Assembly (NCBI RefSeq): GCF_000013745.1
Contig: NC_007925.1
Location: 1,054,001-1,118,000 of the forward strand
DNA from: Rhodopseudomonas_A palustris_F
GTDB lineage: Bacteria; Pseudomonadota; Alphaproteobacteria; Rhizobiales; Xanthobacteraceae
Length of the DNA: 64,000 nt
Direction: 5' to 3'
Shown: positions 17,819-26,602 of the stretch, piece after piece
Layout: every line of letters begins with the position of its first letter
Position numbering within the stretch: the first letter of the stretch is position 1
Made by a program: the position numbers and the translations under genes
Notes under the pieces: generated by a model
What the model saw: only the letters and a program-made list of their open reading frames with translations
Databases searched by the model: none
What the model was told of the DNA's origin: nothing

Positions 17819-18286
17819 CAAGATTTTACCTCGAACGGCAGTTGCGGAAACCGCGCGGTGCGCAGCGGCACAAAGCCGAGGCTCTGGTACCAGCGCGCCA
17901 GATCGCGCTCCGAGGCGATGATGCTCGCCTCGAGCTGCGTGGCGCCCCAGTCGGCGGCCACCACCGCGGCGGCTTCCACCAGCGCGCGGCCGAGGCCGTG
18001 GCGGCGCGCGGACGGCAGCACCGCCAGTTTCTCCAGCGCGCAGATGCCGTCTTTCGGCCGGCGCACCCCGACGCAGCCGCAGGCCGCGCCGTCGTCGGGC
18101 GTCAGCAGAAACACCGTGCCGTAGCCGAAGCTGCGGCGGATCACGGCTTGATCGGTGAAGGAGGGGTGCGACGGACAGTTGTCGCGGGTGAGCCTGAGCC
18201 GCTCGGCCACCTCGGCGAACGACGCCGCGATCTAGCTGCGCCAACAGCGCGGCTTCGTCCGGTTGCGCCAGTCGGGTCGGCGCCAC
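17819..18286 (-). pseudogene. GNAT acetyltransferase, frameshifted and truncated
   Basis: The GNAT fold is clear in EKLAVLPSARRHGLGRALVEAAA, the acetyl-CoA loop, and ARWYQSLGFVPL. Two lesions are visible. Near 18230 the N-terminal part (beginning VAPTRLAQPDEAALLAQL) and the rest lie in different frames. The family C-terminus is also lost: after PQLPFEV the frame runs into the HNH gene on the other strand. The break at about 17820-17835 marks the right edge of the inserted wHTH/HNH operon. It lies 4 bp downstream of the membrane-protein gene, an old operon partner. Confidence 0.75.
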
Positions 18287-18290
18287 GGCG

Positions 18291-18707
18291 TTACGCGCTC
18301 GCCACCTCCTTCGGCGTGACGTTGCGCGACAGCCAGCAATTCAGCAGCGTCGGCACCAGCCCGACCAGCCCGTACAGCACGAACTGCTTGACGCCGCTAT
18401 CGGCGCCGCGGCCGCCATACATCAGCGCGGTGGCGACGAAGGCGACCGCGCCGCCGATCGCCATGCGCAGCGCGAGCGGCAAGCCTTTGACATGCGCCAG
18501 AATGTCGTCGATCGCCGCCATCATCAGCGACGGCAATAGCCCGAACAGGTAGCTGTATTGCAGCGTCGAGAACAGGATCACCAGCAGCTTGCCGACTTCG
18601 GACAGCGAGGTCCTGTCCCAATAGCCCGACAGCACCGTGGTCGCGATCAGCAGCAGGAAGCCGCCGAGCGACGGGCCGATCAACGCGAAAATCAAATAGC
18701 GCTTCAT
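18291..18707 (-). CDS. Four-span membrane protein of unknown function
   Basis: A 138-residue inner-membrane protein. The start MKRYLIFALIG follows a strong GGAGGTGAG ribosome site; the longer open frame upstream is spurious. Four hydrophobic segments appear around IGPSLGGFLLLIATTVL, LLVILFSTLQYSYLFGLL, MAIGGAVAFVATALMY and FVLYGLVGLVPTLLN. No catalytic motif is seen and I do not recognise the family. It is followed closely by the broken GNAT gene. Confidence 0.75.
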   Translation of the reverse strand: MKRYLIFALIGPSLGGFLLLIATTVLSGYWDRTSLSEVGKLLVILFSTLQYSYLFGLLPSLMMAAIDDILAHVKGLPLALRMAIGGAVAFVATALMYGGRGADSGVKQFVLYGLVGLVPTLLNCWLSRNVTPKEVASA

Positions 18708-18930
18708 CTCACCTCCGCACCCACCAAACCACGCCGATGTTGTGGCAATTTTCCGTTCGCTTGGATAGCCGGAGTCTGCTCCGCGGGTCCGGATCGCCGC
18801 GGCCGGCACACCGCTGCGCGGAAAATGCCGGGCGGCGCGCGCCTCGTGCTGCGCCGCGGCAGGGCGCCGGCGGTCTCCATCTGCGGCCGTCGGTGTGCTA
18901 ACAGCGGATCCGGAGACGGAGGGGACGCGG

Positions 18931-19254
18931 ATGTTCGTGATGGATCTGCTCGAGCAACTGCCGCCGCCGGGGCCGGACGAAGCCCTGGAGACGCTGCTGT
19001 CGCGCGACGGTGTTCGCTTCGAGCGCATCGTCTCGACCGGGCAGGCGAGCCCGCCGGGGTTCTGGTACGATCAGGCCGAGACCGAAGTCGTGGTGCTGCT
19101 GGCGGGGGCGGCAACGCTGCGCTTCGAAGAAGGCGACCGGCTGATCGAGCTGCGTCCCGGCAGCCTGGTGGAAATTCCCGCCCATGCCCGCCACCGCGTC
19201 GAGGCGACGCAAGCCGATCCGCCGACGGTGTGGCTGGCGGTGTTCTTTCGGTGA
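18931..19254 (+). CDS. Small cupin-domain protein
   Basis: A 107-residue single-domain cupin. The start MFVMDLLEQL follows GGAGGGGACGCGG. The first cupin motif is degenerate (GFWYDQAETEVVVLLAGAATLRFEE, with fewer His than usual), the second is PGSLVEIPAHARHRVEA with both His. Single-domain cupins of this type may bind a metal and a small acid or act as isomerases. Diverged from the membrane-protein gene. Palindromic repeats of families A and B fill the space after it. Confidence 0.82.
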   Translation: MFVMDLLEQLPPPGPDEALETLLSRDGVRFERIVSTGQASPPGFWYDQAETEVVVLLAGAATLRFEEGDRLIELRPGSLVEIPAHARHRVEATQADPPTVWLAVFFR

Positions 19255-19312
19255 TCGCTTGGCGGCCGAGGGGCCTCCGATGACGACCATGAGAATGTTA
19301 GACCGTAAGAAT

Positions 19313-19402
19313 GTAGGGTGGGCAAAGGCGCGGTTGCGCCGTGCCCACCCTTGCGAGGCCGCGCAGTCGAGGTGGGCACGCTTCGCTTTGCCCACCCTAC
19401 GG
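19313..19402. repeat. Pair of family B palindromes in opposite orientation
   Basis: GTAGGGTGGGCAAAGGCGCG...GCCGTGCCCACCC at 19313-19350, and the inverse GGTGGGCACG...TTTGCCCACCCTAC at 19371-19402. Facing copies can pair with each other over more than 15 bases. Confidence 0.65.
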
Positions 19403-19435
19403 CCGGCTCCTCCTTCGAGATGACCACAGGCTCAC

Positions 19436-19480
19436 CGTCATCCTGAGGAACCCGGCGAAGCCGGGTGTCTCGAAGGATGG
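19436..19480. repeat. Palindromic repeat, family A, copy 3
   Basis: CGTCATCCTGAGGAACCCGG opposite CCGGGTGTCTCGAAGGATGG, the shortest and most symmetrical family A copy. Confidence 0.7.
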
Positions 19481-19508
19481 CCGCTGCCATGATCCGACAT
19501 CCGTATGG

Positions 19509-19556
19509 CGCCATCCTTCGAGGCCCTCGCGGTGTTCGGGCGCGTCAGGATGACGG
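19509..19556. repeat. Palindromic repeat, family A, copy 4
   Basis: GCCATCCTTCGAGGCCCTCG to GCGTCAGGATGACGGC, inverted relative to the copy 29 bp to its left. The two together give a larger potential cruciform upstream of hcp. Confidence 0.7.
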
Positions 19557-19601
19557 CGCTCAGGATGACGGCGCCGCGCCGACGGGCTCTCTGCATTGAG
19601 G

Positions 19602-19615
19602 TTGTGCCAGCACAA
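19602..19615. promoter_or_regulatory. FNR/NnrR-type palindrome upstream of hcp
   Basis: TTGTGCCAGCACAA is a perfect dyad of the form TTG-N8-CAA, 116 bp before the hcp start. Such 14-bp sites are bound by FNR/CRP-family regulators, including nitrosative-stress regulators such as NnrR, and hcp genes are commonly controlled this way. The regulator itself is not identified here. Confidence 0.5.
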
Positions 19616-19731
19616 CGAGCCGGCGATTCCGCCGCCTATACCCGTCCCCGCACCGCAGCCGACCCCGCCCCGAAGAAAAACCTGGTGCGCTCGCCGTCTT
19701 CCCGTCTCACCCGACCCATATGGAATGCCCG

Positions 19732-21393
19732 ATGTTTTGTATCCAATGTGAACACACCATTCGCGCGCCGAAAGGCAATGGCTGCAGCTATCAACGCGGG
19801 ATGTGCGGCAAGACCGCCGAGATCTCCGATCTGCAGGACATGCTGGTGCGGCTGTTGCAGGGCGTCTCGATGTACGCCAAGGCGGCGCGCAGCGTCGGCA
19901 TCGTCGACGCCGAGGTCGACGCCTATGTGCCGCAGGGCTTCTTTGCCACGCTGACCAACGTCAATTTCGATGCCGCGCGCATTGTCGATTTCAGCCGCCG
20001 CGCGATCGGCTATCGCGACCGGCTGCGGACGCGCTATCTCGCCGCCTGCGCCGAACAGGGCGTCGCGCCGCAGCTATTGCCGCTGGCGGCCGATTATGAG
20101 TTGCCGGACGATCGCGCGGCGGTGCTGCAGCAAGCCGGCCGCGTCGCGCTCAACGCCGACAAGGCGTCGATCGGCGAGGACGCGCTCGGGCTGCGGCTGT
20201 TGTGCCTGTACGGCCTGAAAGGTGCCGCGGCCTATCTGGAGCACGCCCGCGTGCTGGGGCAGAGCGATGCCGAGGTCTACGGCCGCTTCCATGAATTCAT
20301 GGCGTTCCTGGGCGAAGATCCCGGCGACATCGACACGCTGTTCACATGCGCGATGGACATCGGCCATCTCAACTACCGCGTCATGGAGATGCTCGACGCC
20401 GGCGGCACGCAGACTTTCGGCCATCCCGAACCGACCCGCGTCAACATGCGCGCGGTCAAAGGCAAGGCCATTCTGGTCTCCGGCCACGACATGCACGATC
20501 TCGAACTGATCCTGCAGCAGACCGCGGGCAAAGGCATCAACGTCTACACCAACGGCGAAATGCTGCCCGCCCACGCCTATCCGGCGCTGAAGAAATACTC
20601 CCATTTGGTCGGCAATTACGGCACCGCCTGGCAGAATCAGCAGCGCGAATTCGCAAGCTTTCCCGGCGCCATCGTGATGACCTCGAACTGCCTGATCGAT
20701 CCGAATGTCGGGCAATATGGCGACCGCATCTACACCCGCTCGATCGTCGGCTGGCCCGGCGTGCAGCACATCGAAGGCAGCGATTTTTCGCTTGCGATCG
20801 ACAAGGCGCTGGCGATGGAGGGTTTTGCCGCGGATGAGGCGCCGCACTACACCACCACCGGCTTTGCCCGCAACGCCTTGATGCAGGCGGCGCCGGCGGT
20901 GATCGACCAGGTCAAGGCCGGCAACATCAAGCACTTCTTCCTGATCGGCGGTTGCGACGGCGACAAGAACGAGCGTTCCTACTACACCGAGCTGGCGCAG
21001 TCGGTGCCGCAGGACAGCGTGATCCTGACGCTCGCCTGCGGCAAATTCCGCTTCAACGCGCTGGAATTCGGCGACATCAACGGCATTCCGCGGCTGCTCG
21101 ACGTCGGCCAATGCAACGACGCCTATTCGGCGATCCAGCTGGCCTTGGCGCTGGCGGATGCGTTCGGCTGCGGCGTCAACGAATTGCCGCTGTCGCTGGT
21201 GCTGTCGTGGTTCGAACAGAAGGCGATCGTGATCCTGCTGACGCTGCTCGCGCTCGGCATCAAGGACATCCGCGTCGGCCCCACCGCGCCGGGTTTCCTC
21301 ACGCCGAATCTGGTGGGCATCCTGAACCAGCAATTCGGTCTCAAGCTGATCACGTCGCCGGAACAGGATCTCAGCGACATGCTGGCGGCGTAA
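19732..21393 (+). CDS. hcp: Hydroxylamine reductase / hybrid-cluster protein
   Basis: A 553-residue cytoplasmic iron-sulfur enzyme that reduces hydroxylamine or nitric oxide and protects against nitrosative stress. The start MFCIQCEHTIR is chosen because it matches the family N-terminus; an ATG four codons earlier is possible. Cys3, Cys6, Cys18 and Cys25 form the proximal cluster in the spaced motif seen in facultative bacteria. Hybrid-cluster ligands are visible in MTSNCLIDPN, GGCDGDK and LACGKFRFN. No hcr reductase gene follows, so electrons must come from another donor. Confidence 0.95.
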   Translation: MFCIQCEHTIRAPKGNGCSYQRGMCGKTAEISDLQDMLVRLLQGVSMYAKAARSVGIVDAEVDAYVPQGFFATLTNVNFDAARIVDFSRRAIGYRDRLRTRYLAACAEQGVAPQLLPLAADYELPDDRAAVLQQAGRVALNADKASIGEDALGLRLLCLYGLKGAAAYLEHARVLGQSDAEVYGRFHEFMAFLGEDPGDIDTLFTCAMDIGHLNYRVMEMLDAGGTQTFGHPEPTRVNMRAVKGKAILVSGHDMHDLELILQQTAGKGINVYTNGEMLPAHAYPALKKYSHLVGNYGTAWQNQQREFASFPGAIVMTSNCLIDPNVGQYGDRIYTRSIVGWPGVQHIEGSDFSLAIDKALAMEGFAADEAPHYTTTGFARNALMQAAPAVIDQVKAGNIKHFFLIGGCDGDKNERSYYTELAQSVPQDSVILTLACGKFRFNALEFGDINGIPRLLDVGQCNDAYSAIQLALALADAFGCGVNELPLSLVLSWFEQKAIVILLTLLALGIKDIRVGPTAPGFLTPNLVGILNQQFGLKLITSPEQDLSDMLAA

Positions 21394-21435
21394 ACGGACG
21401 CAAACAAGGAAGGCAACGCGGCGCGCCTGTAGCCT

Positions 21436-21505
21436 GTAGCCGGATGAGCGGAGCGATATCCGGGATAGCCAAGCCCCGGATTTCGCGTCGCTCATACGGG
21501 CTACA
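21436..21505. repeat. Palindromic repeat, family C, copy 3
   Basis: TGTAGCCGGATGAGCGGAGC to CGTCGCTCATACGGGCTACA with internal ATCCGGG and CCCCGGAT arms, between hcp and the PfpI gene. Confidence 0.7.
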
Positions 21506-21626
21506 TTTGCTGCATAACAAAATCTCGTGATGTCGCGGGCTGTTCGCGCGGTCTCCGATCGGAACGATCCTCCGGCTGCGCCATTAGCAGCGTGCGGGGG
21601 CGACCCGAACAATCGGAGATTTCAAC

Positions 21627-22190
21627 ATGGCAGGCCAACTCGACGGCAAACGCGTGCTCATTCTCGCCACCAACGGCTTTGAGCAATCGGAACTCGAAGT
21701 GCCGCGCGACCGGCTCACCGCTGCCGGCGCCAAGGTGGAGATCGCCTCGCCGGAAACCGGCGAGATCAAAGGCTGGGACGAGAAAGATTGGGGTCGGCCG
21801 GTGAAGGTCGACAAGGCGCTCTCGGCGGCGAAGGCCGACGATTACGACGCGCTGGTGCTGCCCGGCGGCCAGATCAATCCGGATCTGTTGCGCGTCAACG
21901 CCGAGGCGCTGAAGCTGATCAAGGCGTTCTATGACGGAGGCAAGGTGGTGGCGGCGGTGTGCCACGCGCCCTGGCTGTTGATCGAGACCGGGATCGCCAA
22001 GGGCAAGAAGATGACCTCGTATCACGCGATCAAGACCGACGTGATCAACGCCGGCGCGCAGTGGGAGGATTCTTCGGTGGTCACCGACCAGGGCGTGATC
22101 ACCTCGCGCAACCCCGGCGACCTCGAAGATTTTTCCAACAAGATCATCGAGGAGATCCGCGAAGGCCGCCACCAGCGCCGCGCCGCGTAA
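21627..22190 (+). CDS. DJ-1/PfpI-family protein
   Basis: A 187-residue member of the DJ-1/PfpI superfamily, variously described as cysteine proteases, chaperones or deglycases in stress response. The nucleophile elbow is VVAAVCHAPWLL with the reactive Cys followed by His; the conserved Glu is probably in NGFEQSELEVPRDRL. The segment KGKKMTSYHAIKTDVINAG and the ending VVTDQGVITSRNPGDL are typical of the PfpI branch. A GGAG site precedes the start. No neighbour suggests a specific role. Confidence 0.92.
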   Translation: MAGQLDGKRVLILATNGFEQSELEVPRDRLTAAGAKVEIASPETGEIKGWDEKDWGRPVKVDKALSAAKADDYDALVLPGGQINPDLLRVNAEALKLIKAFYDGGKVVAAVCHAPWLLIETGIAKGKKMTSYHAIKTDVINAGAQWEDSSVVTDQGVITSRNPGDLEDFSNKIIEEIREGRHQRRAA

Positions 22191-22212
22191 GCTCTGTGCT
22201 TGACGTGGCGAG

Positions 22213-22343
22213 CCTCGGATGCAGTGCAACGCGCCGTGTTTGCGGCGCGGTGCGCTGCAGAGCCGGGGCCGTTACGGATGCTGCCGTTGGAACGGTCCCG
22301 GCTCGCGGAGCAGCGCAACGCGCTGCACCGCGTCCGGGACACC
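22213..22343. repeat. Palindromic repeat, family E, copy 2
   Basis: Carries the same core as copy 1 (GGTGCGCTGCAGAGCCGGGG, GGCCGTTACGGA, TTGGAACGGTCCCGG, CCGGGACACC), with its 5' arm degenerate. It takes up about a third of the 374-bp space between the PfpI gene and the next gene; the remainder shows no gene. Confidence 0.7.
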
Positions 22344-22564
22344 AGCTTTGTCGACACCAGCTTTGTCCTTGGAGAGGAGTTCGCCAATCGCTTGACACTG
22401 TCCCCGCCAAGAAAAGACTCCCAGCCGTTCCGCCCCGATGGGAGGGGCGTTGGCGATCGTCACGACCGCGGGGCGGGATGCGGTGGACGTGGAGGGGCTG
22501 GGGCGGGGTACAACTGGCGTGAACATTATTTCGAGCTCGGTCGGGCGCGCAGCTCGCGGTCAGT

Positions 22565-22936
22565 TCACCGCCGGCGCTCGGTGTTGGCCGGCGCGGCCGC
22601 CCGCACCGGCACAGGCAAGCCAAGCGTCGGCTTGCGATGGCCGCCACCGCGCCCATCCTTGTCCTCGACGTCCTGTCCCATCGCCATCACCGCCGTGCCC
22701 ATCGCCGCCGAGCCGAAGGTGACGACGAAGCCGAACAGCAACAGGCCGAGCGCGGTACCGGGAGAGGCGTCGGCGAAGATCAGCTCGCGCAGCCGGCCGG
22801 GGTTGAGCAGCAACAGGCCGCCGGTCAACAACGCGGCCACCACAGCCCCGCCCGCAAGGTTGATCGCCAGCAGCCGAAACAGCGGTTGCCGCAGCGTCGC
22901 AAACCATCGCTCGGGGGCCGCGGGGTCATCGCGCAT
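22565..22936 (-). CDS. Small two-span membrane protein
   Basis: A 123-residue protein starting MRDDPAAPERWFATLRQPLF after AAGGAAACACTCCG. Two hydrophobic segments, LLAINLAGGAVVAALLTGGLLLL and ALGLLLFGFVVTFGSAAMGTAV, enclose a short loop. The C-terminal 30 residues are polar (GQDVEDKDGRGGGHRK) and likely cytoplasmic. I do not recognise the family. An upstream ATG would add ten residues but has no ribosome site. Confidence 0.65.
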   Translation of the reverse strand: MRDDPAAPERWFATLRQPLFRLLAINLAGGAVVAALLTGGLLLLNPGRLRELIFADASPGTALGLLLFGFVVTFGSAAMGTAVMAMGQDVEDKDGRGGGHRKPTLGLPVPVRAAAPANTERRR

Positions 22937-23235
22937 CGGAGTGTTTCCTTCGCCGTTTGCGGCCATGACGGCAGCGTAACGCAGCCGTCTAATTTCCACC
23001 ACGGACGCTGTGCTAGTGTTGCGTCCGCGCGTGGACCGATTCACCAGCTCATGCGATCCTGCCTCGTGCTACAAATCAGTTCTGAACCAAAACCACCCAT
23101 CAACCTCTAATCTGTTGCGGGCCTTTGATTCAAATTCGCTTTGCCGCCGTCGCAGCGCGGTGCACCTGCGGGTGAGCCGTGCTTCAGCCGGTCGACATCA
23201 TGCCTAATAATCTCTCGCCAGGGGAACGGTTTCAT

Positions 23236-24045
23236 ATGATCAGGCTACGTCTTGCAATTTTGCTGCTGGCGCTCGGCGCCGCGGCTCCGGCTCAGGCGGC
23301 GTCCTGCGGCGGCGACTTCCAGACCTTCGTCGCCAGCATCTCGCGCGAGGCCGCGGCGCAGGGGATTTCGCAAGGCGTGATCGCCCAGGCGCTGGGCGGA
23401 GTCACCCAGGATCCCGCGGTGCTGTCGTTCGACCGCCGCCAGCGCGGCACCTTCAACAAGAGCTTCGAGCAATATGTCTCGACCCGGGTCGGCCCCGGCC
23501 GGATCAAGACCGGGCAGGCGATGTTGATCCGCCATGCCTCGCTGTTGTCGCGGATCGAACGGCAGTTCGGCGTGCCGCCGCAGATTCTGGTGGCGATTTG
23601 GGGCCTGGAGACCGATTACGGCACCGGCGATATGGGCAAGCTGCCGGTATTCCGGGTGCTGGCGACGATGGCGCATGATTGCCGCCGCACCGAATTGTTT
23701 CAGGGCGAGCTGTTGGCGGCGCTGCAGATCGTGCAGCGCGGCGACCTCGGGCTGCGCGACATGGTCGGCGCCTATGCCGGCGAAATCGGCCAGACCCAGT
23801 TTCTGCCGTCGTCCTACATCAAATACGGCGTCGATTTCGACGGCAACGGCCACGTCGACCTGCGCCACAGCGTGCCGGACGTGCTGGCCTCCACCGCCAA
23901 CCTGTTGAAGACCGCGGGGTGGCGCGCCGGCGGCTCCTACGAAGAGGGCTCGGCGAATTTCGAGGCGATGCGCGAGTGGAACAGGGCGACGATCTATCGC
24001 AAGACCATCGGCTATTTCGCCGACCGGCTGGCGCGCGGCGGCTAG
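23236..24045 (+). CDS. Lytic murein transglycosylase, MltB/SLT_2 type
   Basis: A 269-residue periplasmic enzyme that cleaves the MurNAc-GlcNAc bond of peptidoglycan. The start MIRLRLAILLLALGAAAPAQA gives a clean signal peptide with cleavage after the AQA box; it has no lipobox, so it should be soluble. The catalytic Glu is in IWGLETDYGTG, and the family blocks YAGEIGQTQFLPSSYIKYGVDFDGNG and DVLASTANLL follow. The C-terminal peptidoglycan-binding domain found in longer relatives is absent. It precedes, on the opposite strand, the flagellar genes flgD-fliK. Confidence 0.92.
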   Translation: MIRLRLAILLLALGAAAPAQAASCGGDFQTFVASISREAAAQGISQGVIAQALGGVTQDPAVLSFDRRQRGTFNKSFEQYVSTRVGPGRIKTGQAMLIRHASLLSRIERQFGVPPQILVAIWGLETDYGTGDMGKLPVFRVLATMAHDCRRTELFQGELLAALQIVQRGDLGLRDMVGAYAGEIGQTQFLPSSYIKYGVDFDGNGHVDLRHSVPDVLASTANLLKTAGWRAGGSYEEGSANFEAMREWNRATIYRKTIGYFADRLARGG

Positions 24046-24064
24046 ACCCCGCCTGCTACGGCGA

Positions 24065-24778
24065 TTACTTGGGGGTGGTCGGCAGCGTCGCCGGCAGCAC
24101 CACCTTGCGGATCTGATCGACCGTGAAGCTCTGCCCGCCGATCGACAGCATCGGCGGCGTCTTCGACAGGTCGGCGGAATCCACCAGGCCCTGGATCTCG
24201 GTGGAGACCGCGACGTTCTTGCCGTCGACGTCCTTGCCGACCGCCGAGATGGTGTATTTGCCGTTCGGCCATTGCGTGCCGTCGCTGCCCTTGCCGTCCC
24301 AGACGAAGCTCTGGTGATCGCCGGCCGCCATCTTGTAGTCGCCGGAAAACACGGTCTGGCCGGTCGCATTGGTGATGTTGACGGTGACGGTCGAGCTCTT
24401 CGGCACGTTGATGCCCCAGGCCGCGACTCCCTTGGTCAATTCGGTGGTCTTGCCGTCGACCACGGCGGTGGCGCCGACGAAATTCAGCGCCTGGGTGGCT
24501 TGCGCGCCGGTCTGCAGCTTGACCAGCGATTCCAGCTGGCTGTTGGATTTCAGCTGCTGTTCGACGCCGGCGAATTGCACCAATTGCTGGGTGAACTGGT
24601 TGGTGTCCAGCGGATCCAGCGGGTTCTGGTTCTGCAGCTGCGTCGTCAGCAGCGTCAGGAAGGTCTGGAAATTGTCCGCGATCCCGGTCGTCTTGCCGGT
24701 GGTCGTCGAGGTGTCGGACGGTTTTTGTACCGCAGGGGCCGAGACGATGGGGCCCGGGGTGGTTGCTTCGACTGCCAT
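24065..24778 (-). CDS. flgD: Flagellar hook assembly protein FlgD
   Basis: A 237-residue hook-capping scaffold needed to polymerise the flagellar hook outside the cell. The N-terminus shows the family block NFQTFLTLLTTQLQNQNPLDP followed by TNQFTQQLVQFAGVEQQLKSN. The C-terminal half holds the FlgD Ig-like/Tudor region (AAGDHQSFVWDGKGSDGTQWPNGKY). A GAGGAGAAC ribosome site lies in the 10-bp gap after fliK, so the two form an operon. No other flagellar gene is in the window, so the locus is an outlying flagellar cluster. Confidence 0.94.
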   Translation of the reverse strand: MAVEATTPGPIVSAPAVQKPSDTSTTTGKTTGIADNFQTFLTLLTTQLQNQNPLDPLDTNQFTQQLVQFAGVEQQLKSNSQLESLVKLQTGAQATQALNFVGATAVVDGKTTELTKGVAAWGINVPKSSTVTVNITNATGQTVFSGDYKMAAGDHQSFVWDGKGSDGTQWPNGKYTISAVGKDVDGKNVAVSTEIQGLVDSADLSKTPPMLSIGGQSFTVDQIRKVVLPATLPTTPK

Positions 24779-24788
24779 GATGTTCTCC

Positions 24789-26393
24789 TCAGACCCTGAT
24801 ATCTACGCCGGTGGTTGAGCCCAGCATCCGTCCGTAGCTGCGTCCGACCGCGGCGATCGGCGCGCTGTCGTCGTCGCCTATCAAGAGCCGCTGATAGTTG
24901 CCGCCGCGTTCGTCGTTCTGATTGTTGTTCTGTCCGGAGGACTGATCACGCAGGCTGAATTGCATGCCGCCGTCGCCGGTCTTCAGCCCGGCGTCGTCGA
25001 GCGCGCGCTGCAATTGCGGCGCGTCGTTGCGCAGCATCGCCAGCGTCTCCGGCTTCTCGACTGTGAGATGCGAGGTGACGTTGCCGTGGCGGTCGACGTC
25101 GATCCGCACATCGATGCGGCCGAGTTCGGCGGGGTCGAGCCGGATTTCGAACCGGCTGTTGCCGCTTTGCGCGGTGGCGGCGATTTCGACCGCCAACCGG
25201 TCCATCGGCACCGCCGCATTGGTGGCCAGCGTCGCGGTCAATTGCGCCGCCGGAATCTGAGCGGCGGCCGCGGGCAGCTGGGCTTGCTGCGGAATGGCGT
25301 TGGTCGTCGGGTCGGCTGCGGTGCCGCGCGATTGCGCGGTGGCGGCGGCGGGGTCGGCATGATGCCGCGGCTGCGCCGGGGCCTGATCCGCGGCGGGCGC
25401 GGTGGTGGCCGTGCCGTCGCCCTCGGTCGCCGTCGGCTTGGCGTCGGCCTGTTTCGGCTTGTCGGACGCGGCAGCCTGGGTCTGCGCCGCGGCCGCGCCG
25501 TTGGCGGGCGTCGCGGTCGCAAGCGTCGGCGTCTCGGCGGAATCGGCTTTCGCCGCGACATCGGCGCCGTTGCCCGGCTGCCCGGTTTTGGCGGCCGATT
25601 TGCCGGTCGTTGCCGTAGTTGCGGCCATTGCCGCGGTCAGAGCCGGATTCGCGGTGGTGGTGGCGGCGTCGGTCTCGGTGGTGCCGGTGGCGGTCTTCCC
25701 CGCCTCACTCTGCAAGGCAAGCAAGGCCGCGGCCGTGGCGGCGACGGCCGTTGCGCCGGCAGCCGGATCGGTGGCGACGGCGGAACTGTCGGCGGTGGTC
25801 GCGACCGGGATTGTGATTCCGACGGCGACCGCCGCGACAGCGGCATCTGGCTGCACGGCGCCGGCAGCGGTCGCGGCATCGTCGGCGGCGGAACCGTCGG
25901 TGGATTTCTTGCCGTCCGAGGCGGCGTCTTTGCTCGCTTTGTCGGCGTTCGGCTTCGGCTTGCTCGCGGGCGCGGCGTCGGAATTCGCTCGGGCGTCGCT
26001 GGCATCACGCTTGTCGGCGGCGTTGGCGGACTGCTTGGCGTCGTCGCGGCGATCCTGCGCGCGGTCGGCATTGTCGGATGCCGCATTGGCGCGTGCGGAC
26101 GGGTCGCTGGCCGTGGTGCGGTCGTCGGCTCGTCGCTGGGCGGCCTGGTCGATGGTGCTTTGACGATAGTCGCTGCGGTCCGCCGCGCTGCTGCTGTCGA
26201 CCAGCGCGGCGAAGCTGTCCGCGGGCGCAGAGCGCTCCTGGCGCGCGTTTGACCGCGGGTCGGGAAGGGGTGAGCTGACGGTTTCCGATTTGACGCTGAG
26301 CACGGGCACGACCTCTGCGGTAATTCCACTTGCCCTCAGCAAGGACCGCGCCAGTCCGGAGCGCTGGAATTTCTTTTGATATTTCAATGGCAT
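24789..26393 (-). CDS. fliK: Flagellar hook-length control protein FliK
   Basis: A 534-residue secreted ruler that measures hook length and switches the export apparatus. The start at MPLKYQKKFQRSGLARSL follows a GGAGG-type site; the further 70 upstream codons are spurious. Nearly 400 residues are low complexity, rich in Ala, Asp, Thr and Lys. The conserved Flg_hook domain follows (RFEIRLDPAELGRIDVRID, then LTVEKPETLAMLRND). Extreme Ala richness with little other conservation is normal for FliK. It overlaps no other gene; the dense frames on the opposite strand are shadows. Confidence 0.85.
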   Translation of the reverse strand: MPLKYQKKFQRSGLARSLLRASGITAEVVPVLSVKSETVSSPLPDPRSNARQERSAPADSFAALVDSSSAADRSDYRQSTIDQAAQRRADDRTTASDPSARANAASDNADRAQDRRDDAKQSANAADKRDASDARANSDAAPASKPKPNADKASKDAASDGKKSTDGSAADDAATAAGAVQPDAAVAAVAVGITIPVATTADSSAVATDPAAGATAVAATAAALLALQSEAGKTATGTTETDAATTTANPALTAAMAATTATTGKSAAKTGQPGNGADVAAKADSAETPTLATATPANGAAAAQTQAAASDKPKQADAKPTATEGDGTATTAPAADQAPAQPRHHADPAAATAQSRGTAADPTTNAIPQQAQLPAAAAQIPAAQLTATLATNAAVPMDRLAVEIAATAQSGNSRFEIRLDPAELGRIDVRIDVDRHGNVTSHLTVEKPETLAMLRNDAPQLQRALDDAGLKTGDGGMQFSLRDQSSGQNNNQNDERGGNYQRLLIGDDDSAPIAAVGRSYGRMLGSTTGVDIRV

Positions 26394-26602
26394 GGGGGAA
26401 GGGGAGGAAGCCGCCCCGGGGCGCCCCTGGGGCGATCTTTGCTGCAACTCGGCAAGACTTGCCGTTCTGCCGCGGCAAAACCGCGTCGGTGATTGCCTCT
26501 CCGGGATGCGGCCTATATTAAAGCCTTGGCTTTCGACGCTCCGAACTTGGCCTCCGCGCGCTGGTTCGGCGCCGGCGCCGCAATCGCAGAATGACCGCAG
26601 CA

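Noticed and set aside
17624..18286. 220-codon frame over the GNAT region read as one gene
   Set aside because: Only its first ~18 codons are in the GNAT frame; the rest is out of frame and Arg-rich. Treated as the frameshifted pseudogene.
24960..26252. 430-codon Gly/Arg-rich frame antisense to fliK
   Set aside because: It is the complement of the Ala/Thr/Asp-rich linker of FliK and has no independent ribosome site or domain.
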